This document shows positions 49,367 through 53,192 of a DNA stretch of 53,192 nucleotides, one piece after another. The position numbers and the translations under genes were made by a program. Source of the DNA: RYN-417 sp043743105 (GTDB lineage Bacteria; Patescibacteriota; Saccharimonadia; Saccharimonadales; JACDBH01); contig JAYTXD010000043.1 of assembly GCA_043743105.1 (NCBI GenBank), forward strand, positions 1 to 53,192. Direction: 5' to 3'. The notes under the pieces are model-generated. The model did no database searches. It was not told the DNA's origin and worked only from the letters and a program-made list of their open reading frames with translations. Every line of letters begins with the position of its first letter. Positions within the stretch are counted from its first letter, which is position 1.

Positions 49367-49441
49367 TGGTAGCGGGGCCAGGACTCGAACCTGGGACCTC
49401 GTGGTTATGAGCCACGCGAGCTGCCACTGCTCCACCCCGCG
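49367..49441 (-). tRNA. Initiator tRNA-fMet (anticodon CAT), CCA encoded
   Basis: Reading the minus strand: CGCGGGG acceptor, D arm GGAGCAGTGGCAGCTC, anticodon stem CGTGG/CCACG with loop CTCATAA, T arm CCAGGTTCGAGTCCTGG, 3' strand CCCCGCT, A, CCA. The unpaired first position identifies the initiator, but the mismatch is C1-U72 rather than C1-A72, and the anticodon stem has UGG/CCA rather than the usual three G-C pairs. It has a strong promoter and its own terminator. Confidence 0.9.
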
Positions 49442-49464
49442 ATGTTTGAACAAGAGCAAGTCAA

Positions 49465-49493
49465 ATAATACCTTAACAGATGTAATATGTCAA
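49465..49493 (-). promoter_or_regulatory. Promoter of initiator tRNA-Met
   Basis: Minus strand TTGACA (49493-49488), 17-bp spacer, TATTAT (49470-49465), 24 bp before the tRNA 5' end, the same geometry as for tRNA-Asn. Confidence 0.8.
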
Positions 49494-49735
49494 TCTGCTA
49501 GCTTTTTGTTATGATGTAGTAACTGAGTTATAGGCCACTTCGTGGAGGTTTTTAGCTTTTACCCTATCAGTTATTTGGGTGTGAACTAATGGTGTGAGAC
49601 ATTATTCATAGTCAATAATGGGTGTATTAGTTGGAGGCGAAATGGGCTATAGCTTAAAAAACATAATGACGCTATGAAGATGCAGCAGGATGCGGCCATG
49701 AAAAAGGACAAAGCCCCAGTTGACGCAATGACTCG
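49494..49735. other. Intergenic region without supported gene
   Basis: A GTTGGAGG sequence precedes a short frame MGYSLKNIMTL that stops after 11 codons, and a second short frame MKMQQDAAMKKDKAPVDAMT follows in another frame. Together they may be a frameshifted small gene. A weak hairpin CCAC-TTC-GTGG with a T-run is near 49543. Confidence 0.3.
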
Positions 49736-50047
49736 CTAAGCATTGTTACGAGGAAACTCATAACACACGCAGCCACTAAACCCAGCTGTTGCTTTGTGTA
49801 TTGTTCCTGCTGGTAGATCAAGCGTATCGCCTGTTTGGAGTGACACTTCTTTGCCTTCAATAACAAAAGCTATCGAGCCTTCGGCGCACCATATTTGTGT
49901 ATCGAGTTGATGCTTGTGTTCGGGGAACTCTTCGTATTCGTCGGCATGCCAGCGTTCGGCATCAATATGTTTGGCCTTCAATATGTCGAGCAGCTCTTCT
50001 TCTGCGGACTCATAATGTTTGGACCAGCGGTATTTACGGGTAATCAT
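49736..50047 (-). CDS. Small cupin-domain protein
   Basis: A 103-aa protein with a single cupin: EEFPEHKHQLDTQIWCAEGSIAFVIEG gives His ligands and the GxxxF-like turn of cupin motif 1, and GDTLDLPAGTIHKATAG is motif 2 with the third His. It probably binds a divalent metal; substrate unknown. TATACT (50060-50055) is 7 nt before the ATG. Confidence 0.9.
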   Translation of the reverse strand: MITRKYRWSKHYESAEEELLDILKAKHIDAERWHADEYEEFPEHKHQLDTQIWCAEGSIAFVIEGKEVSLQTGDTLDLPAGTIHKATAGFSGCVCYEFPRNNA

Positions 50048-50090
50048 ACCACTTAGTATAAGCTATGAATGCAATTAACGCCCTCCTACA

Positions 50091-51080
50091 CTAGGAAATC
50101 AAGACTTTTTTGAGCGGCTTACGGTTTGACATGGCCCGTGGTGGTTTGCCTGATTTGCCAATACGATACAACGCCACCGGCACTGGGGTATTGGTAAGTT
50201 GGGCGACTTTAGGTGCAGTAGATTTTTCATCGATTGCTATAGAAAATGGGTGGTAAACATAGCCTGCTGCAATGATAGTAACCCAAGATCTTAGTAAGCG
50301 TCTGCCAGCATCAAACAGTGCTGCAGGGCTCATATCATCGGCCGCAAGTACTGCCGCTTTTGGCGCTGCAGTAAACATCGCAACATCTCGTGTCGAGTAT
50401 ATCTTTTCTAGTACTTTTGACTTTAGTCTTCCTCTCCAAAAAGCAAACTTCAAGGCTAGTGTATCAATGCGGCTTAAGTGCATTTGCGGCGAAGTAAAAC
50501 CGTCTTCTGCCTTAAGATCATCGCGGTACCAAATTTTAAGGTCACGGACAAAACGTGGGTTATCCCATGACTTCATGCTGGCTTCGGTTAGAACATCTTT
50601 GAGTATTTTTGGTGCTACTAGTGTATTGCCGAGTGCTTTCAACGATGATTCAAGCTCAGGGGTAAGGGGTTCTTTGGTGTAGTGGTTACGGTTTGTAGAA
50701 CGTTTACCTACCCAGCTACTCAGTTGTTCGACCGGTGCCTCTGTGGATAGTGGGCTAAAACTTACTTCTGCTACAAACAAGTCTTCACCACTCTGGCTCA
50801 ACCGTGGTGTCACGGCTACAGCCAGTTTGTAGTTAGGGGCCTCAAGTACTATTGTTTCCACAAAGGCACCCATCGTAAGGTAAGCATCTCGATCATCTGG
50901 ATCGTCTGGTAAGTAGTCATTGTGATCGTAATGTAGCTCGTATGTTTTACCATCAGGTAAAGGCTTTATTTTCCAGGGTTGAGCGTTATGAGCGGACGGT
51001 GACCGCAAACTCGCGGTCAAAATGCCTATATGATCAGGGTTTACCCCCGTGAGCTGATCTGGTAAAACAGACGTGTCCAT
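50091..51080 (-). CDS. Acg-family nitroreductase-like FMN-binding protein
   Basis: A 329-aa protein with two nitroreductase-like halves: LTASLRSPSAHNAQPWKIKP at the start (FMN phosphate binding Ser/Asn) and SWVGKRSTNRNHYTKEPLTP in the middle. This long form with SAHNxQPW is the Acg type from Mycobacterium, thought to sequester FMN under hypoxia or stress. It starts 3 bp after the stop of the adenylate-forming gene and is likely coexpressed with it. Confidence 0.85.
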   Translation of the reverse strand: MDTSVLPDQLTGVNPDHIGILTASLRSPSAHNAQPWKIKPLPDGKTYELHYDHNDYLPDDPDDRDAYLTMGAFVETIVLEAPNYKLAVAVTPRLSQSGEDLFVAEVSFSPLSTEAPVEQLSSWVGKRSTNRNHYTKEPLTPELESSLKALGNTLVAPKILKDVLTEASMKSWDNPRFVRDLKIWYRDDLKAEDGFTSPQMHLSRIDTLALKFAFWRGRLKSKVLEKIYSTRDVAMFTAAPKAAVLAADDMSPAALFDAGRRLLRSWVTIIAAGYVYHPFSIAIDEKSTAPKVAQLTNTPVPVALYRIGKSGKPPRAMSNRKPLKKVLIS

Positions 51081-51082
51081 TA

Positions 51083-52048
51083 TTATGCCTTTTCTATTAT
51101 ATATTTACGCTTAATACGTTTGTTCATGCCTTCAAATGGCCCTTCATTTGTGCGATAAATCTTTACGCCAATATTCGCAGCTTTTGGATCTTCAGTAACT
51201 GATGCCTTAAAGTCGCGGCTGTTTTGTTTTAGCCGTTCTACAATGCGGCCCGATAATACGCCGGCATTGATTTGATGTGTTTCTTTACCCTCGTTTAACT
51301 CAATATGAACATATGGCTGCGGCTGTCCACCACTGTTTTCGATGAGTTCCATAGCGAAGTTTCTTATAATCCCTTTTTCGGATTCTGGCGCATCGCCAAA
51401 TATTGCTTGCTCCACGTCCTCTGGGTATATATTGGCACCTAAGTACGACATTGTACTGTCGCTACGGCCACCAATAAATAAAAATGGCAGGCGAGGATGA
51501 TGCCCCGCATATGGCAGCGGTGCATCCTGAAGCGGGTTAAGGCCAAATGATTCGCAGCGGGCAATAACCTCATCAAAGTCGAGCTTGCCTCCGATGTCAT
51601 GTACGTTATAACGCAAACGCGGCGATAATGCACTTGGGCGATTTACCGTTACGACGAGTTCGCCCGACTCATTTTGTTCAACATAATAATCAAGTGGGTC
51701 ATATTGAAACAACATAGGCAAACGCCGAGTAGGACCAAAGAGTTTTTCGGCTAATTCAGGATTTTTTTGCGCTTGCTGTCGAATCCATGTGCTCAAAGGG
51801 AACTCGCAGGCGACACCGATGTCCAAATCGCTTGCTCCATACGCGGATGTAATAACTTCAAAGTACTCTAATAAGCGAGAGCGCAATGTTTCGCTCATAG
51901 ATTCGCCACCCACAATGCCTATTAGTTTATATTCGTGCCACGGAAATTTTTGTTTGAGTCCAAACTCAATTAACTCGAGCAAAAAAGGTGGGTACCCCGT
52001 AATTACATAGGTACGATCTTTGCCAAGCATCTCAAAAACACTCATCAT
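51083..52048 (-). CDS. Phenylacetate-CoA ligase-like adenylate-forming protein, N-terminally truncated
   Basis: A 321-aa protein with the back part of a PaaK/CoF-synthetase-like fold: YVITGYPPFLLELIEFG, LIGIVGGESMSETLRSRLLE, TSAYGASDLDIGVACE (adenylate-binding YGxSD), FIGGRSDSTMSYLGANIYPED and the C-terminal lid. The frame is open upstream of ATG 52048 (TCWYSPRPEK, typical of this family) to a stop near 52110, but the usual ~100 N-terminal residues with the phosphate-binding Ser/Thr/Gly loop are missing. It is either a broken gene or a reduced partner of the nitroreductase downstream. Confidence 0.7.
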   Translation of the reverse strand: MMSVFEMLGKDRTYVITGYPPFLLELIEFGLKQKFPWHEYKLIGIVGGESMSETLRSRLLEYFEVITSAYGASDLDIGVACEFPLSTWIRQQAQKNPELAEKLFGPTRRLPMLFQYDPLDYYVEQNESGELVVTVNRPSALSPRLRYNVHDIGGKLDFDEVIARCESFGLNPLQDAPLPYAGHHPRLPFLFIGGRSDSTMSYLGANIYPEDVEQAIFGDAPESEKGIIRNFAMELIENSGGQPQPYVHIELNEGKETHQINAGVLSGRIVERLKQNSRDFKASVTEDPKAANIGVKIYRTNEGPFEGMNKRIKRKYIIEKA

Positions 52049-52181
52049 TTTTTCGGGACGGGGGCTATACCAGCATGTGTTACGGGATGAATAAGAGTAG
52101 ACCTTTATCTGTTAAAGGCGTATAATATAGATATTAACAAACAGATTTTAAGAATCTGCGATAGATGAGTAAAGGTTTATT

Positions 52182-52430
52182 ATGCCAACAGCAAAAAAGC
52201 GACCCGACTTATATACGTCAGTAGAGGGCGCAAAGATACAAGAAGCATTACGTAACATGGCAAAAGATATCGGTTATTCAACAGGTGACAGCTACAGCGC
52301 GAATGCAGATGTCCATCCAGACCATCTTGTAAGTTTTGTCGATAAGCACATGGCATACCTACAAACACATCCAAGTGTTGACCCCGACCATTATCTTGCT
52401 AACCTGCGTTTAATGACGCGCGTACGCTAG
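52182..52430 (+). CDS. 82-aa soluble protein of unknown family
   Basis: MPTAKKRPDLYTSVEGAKIQ, then EALRNMAKDIGYSTGDSY and HPDHLVSFVDKHMAYLQTHP: a helical protein with several His. TATAAT is at about 52121-52126, giving a ~50-nt leader that contains an inverted repeat (CAGATTTTAAGAATCTG). No family recognised. It converges with the exonuclease gene with a 4-bp overlap. Confidence 0.65.
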   Translation: MPTAKKRPDLYTSVEGAKIQEALRNMAKDIGYSTGDSYSANADVHPDHLVSFVDKHMAYLQTHPSVDPDHYLANLRLMTRVR

Positions 52431-53005
52431 CTCACAACCGAATTTTTTTGTAGCCTCGCGTATGTGGTTACTTTGTGTATGGCGCTGTATAGCTCAAGCT
52501 CACGCTTATTTAGTTCGGCGCTGAAAAATTTCCATAGTACTTCCGCGTCATCGTAAGCACGGTGTCTGTCGGTAACATCTATTCCCATACGTTCAATAAT
52601 ACGGTCAAGAGCGTGACTTTTATGCTCGGGGTACAGCATGCGTGACAGGCGAGCACTACAGGCACGGTCCATGGTAAACTTTTGGCCAATACGTTCGTAT
52701 TCCATTTTTATAAAATTGTAGTCAAAGCTAACATTATGGGCAATAAATAAAGTTCCGTTTAAAAACACATCTAAGTCATAGGCGATGCCTTTAAAAAGCG
52801 GTGCATCCCAAAGCATCTCGTCAGTAATACCTGTGAGATTTGTTATAAAACTCGGGACTCGCTCTTCGGGATTAATAAGCTGTCTAAACTTTGCAACGAC
52901 CGTGTTGTTCTCTACCCGCAGCGCACCAATTTCGGTTATGCGCGAATAGTGCGGGCTCCCTCCAGTTGTTTCGATATCCAAAAATACTAACGGTCGATGT
53001 TTCAT
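52427..53005 (-). CDS. DEDDh 3'-5' exonuclease (DnaQ-like)
   Basis: A 192-aa single-domain exonuclease: LVFLDIETTGGSP (Exo I D and E), LFIAHNVSFDYNFIKMEYER (Exo II) and HRAYDDAEVLWKFF (Exo IIIe H and D). Without a polymerase subunit nearby it may proofread for DNA polymerase III or process RNA. TATGAT (53017-53012) is 6 nt before the ATG, so leaderless. Confidence 0.95.
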   Translation of the reverse strand: MKHRPLVFLDIETTGGSPHYSRITEIGALRVENNTVVAKFRQLINPEERVPSFITNLTGITDEMLWDAPLFKGIAYDLDVFLNGTLFIAHNVSFDYNFIKMEYERIGQKFTMDRACSARLSRMLYPEHKSHALDRIIERMGIDVTDRHRAYDDAEVLWKFFSAELNKRELELYSAIHKVTTYARLQKNSVVS

Positions 53006-53030
53006 ACAATAATCATACCAAACAAAAAAA

Positions 53031-53051
53031 CCCTTCCGAAGAAGGGCTTTT
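53031..53051 (-). terminator. Bidirectional rho-independent terminator
   Basis: CCCTTC (53031-53036), loop CGAA, GAAGGG (53041-53046) with A7 on one side and a T-run on the other. It ends the RRM gene. Confidence 0.85.
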
Positions 53052-53067
53052 TATGACTAGTAATAAA

Positions 53068-53192
53068 TTACCAGCTGCGGCGGTTGTTGTCGCCACCACC
53101 AAAATCGCGGCGAGGTCGGTCTTCTTTTGGACGAGCTTCGTTGACCGTAATTGAACGGCCACCCATGTCGGATCCATTAAGAGCCTTCTCAG
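53068..53192 (-). CDS. RRM-type RNA-binding protein, C-terminal part (start beyond window)
   Basis: The visible end reads EKALNGSDMGGRSITVNEAR, then PKEDRPRRDFGGGDNNRRSW and TAA. That is the last helix and strand of an RNA-recognition motif followed by an Arg/Gly-rich tail, as in small bacterial and cyanobacterial RRM proteins. These bind single-stranded RNA and are often cold-induced. Confidence 0.88.
   Translation of the reverse strand, partial: EKALNGSDMGGRSITVNEARPKEDRPRRDFGGGDNNRRSW

Noticed and set aside
49531..49556. Terminator at GGCCACTTCGTGGAGG plus T-run
   Set aside because: The stem is only 4-5 bp and no gene ends just before it in that direction.
1..53192. UGA recoded to Gly or Trp (Gracilibacteria/Absconditabacteria code)
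   Set aside because: UGA ends many genes at expected points (for example 1851-1853, 4916-4918) and tight ATGA overlaps depend on it as stop.
1..53192. CRISPR array or cas genes
   Set aside because: No regularly spaced identical repeats with unique spacers and no Cas motifs were seen; the phased TGTCC units are too short.

Overview
The window looks like a piece of a Patescibacteria (CPR) chromosome, most likely Candidatus Saccharibacteria (TM7). This is inferred from gene content, since there is no rRNA here to confirm it. Pointers are an archaeal-type, probably non-discriminating AspRS, a WhiB-like Fe-S regulator, many short membrane proteins of no known family, moderate GC and few biosynthetic genes. 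The code is standard: UGA is a normal stop, which argues against Gracilibacteria or Absconditabacteria. About twenty genes have a -10 hexamer only 6-11 nt before the start codon and no Shine-Dalgarno sequence, so leaderless transcripts seem to be the rule; other genes have good Shine-Dalgarno sequences.

Layout. 1-3443: cell-surface polymer genes (O-antigen-ligase-like, GtrA), a LexA-type HTH protein without protease domain, and an acyltransferase-like protein. 3507-8279: an accessory island starting at tRNA-Asn, with three fic genes (one frameshifted), an integrase core-binding-domain protein without catalytic domain, and a gamma-glutamylcyclotransferase; a tRNA 3'-end fragment with its downstream hairpin and terminator is duplicated beyond the first fic gene. 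8686-14587: glycan cluster (GT-C/TPR protein, micro-protein, two methyltransferases, sulfatase-like transferase). 14577-24555: housekeeping and envelope genes (EVE, UppP, NadD, CPA2 antiporter, DsbA-like, CNNM/CBS, AspRS, HhH glycosylase), including a cobalamin riboswitch in front of an unrecognised Cys-tailed protein. 24663-31755: lineage-specific membrane-anchored proteins. 31792-37387: MazG-like, MurC, membrane proteins and an ABC exporter.

37453-44861: elongator tRNA-Met, WhiB, a DivIC/FtsL-like protein, a long Pro/Lys-rich gene split at an A9 tract, SIMPL, PPOX-type flavoprotein, PH, SHOCT and DUF5661 proteins and a Crp/Fnr regulator with matching palindromic boxes. 45211-47386: a three-gene electron-transfer operon (cupredoxin, membrane-bound half-cupredoxin, NqrB/RnfD-ferredoxin-reductase fusion). 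47455-48723: a STAS-like/HATPase pair behind a repeated operator. 48840-49441: decayed sequence beside initiator tRNA-Met. 49736-53192: cupin, Acg-type nitroreductase, N-truncated adenylate-forming enzyme, DEDDh exonuclease and an RRM protein.

A family of miniature inverted-repeat elements (four copies, 73-162 bp) is scattered over 28-45 kb, and at three copies the terminal repeat forms the -10 box of the neighbouring gene. All three tRNA genes have a partial tRNA copy close by. The best candidates for something undescribed are the riboswitch-controlled Cys-tailed protein, the promoter-carrying miniature elements, the A9-split gene, and the cupredoxin/NqrB-FNR operon.
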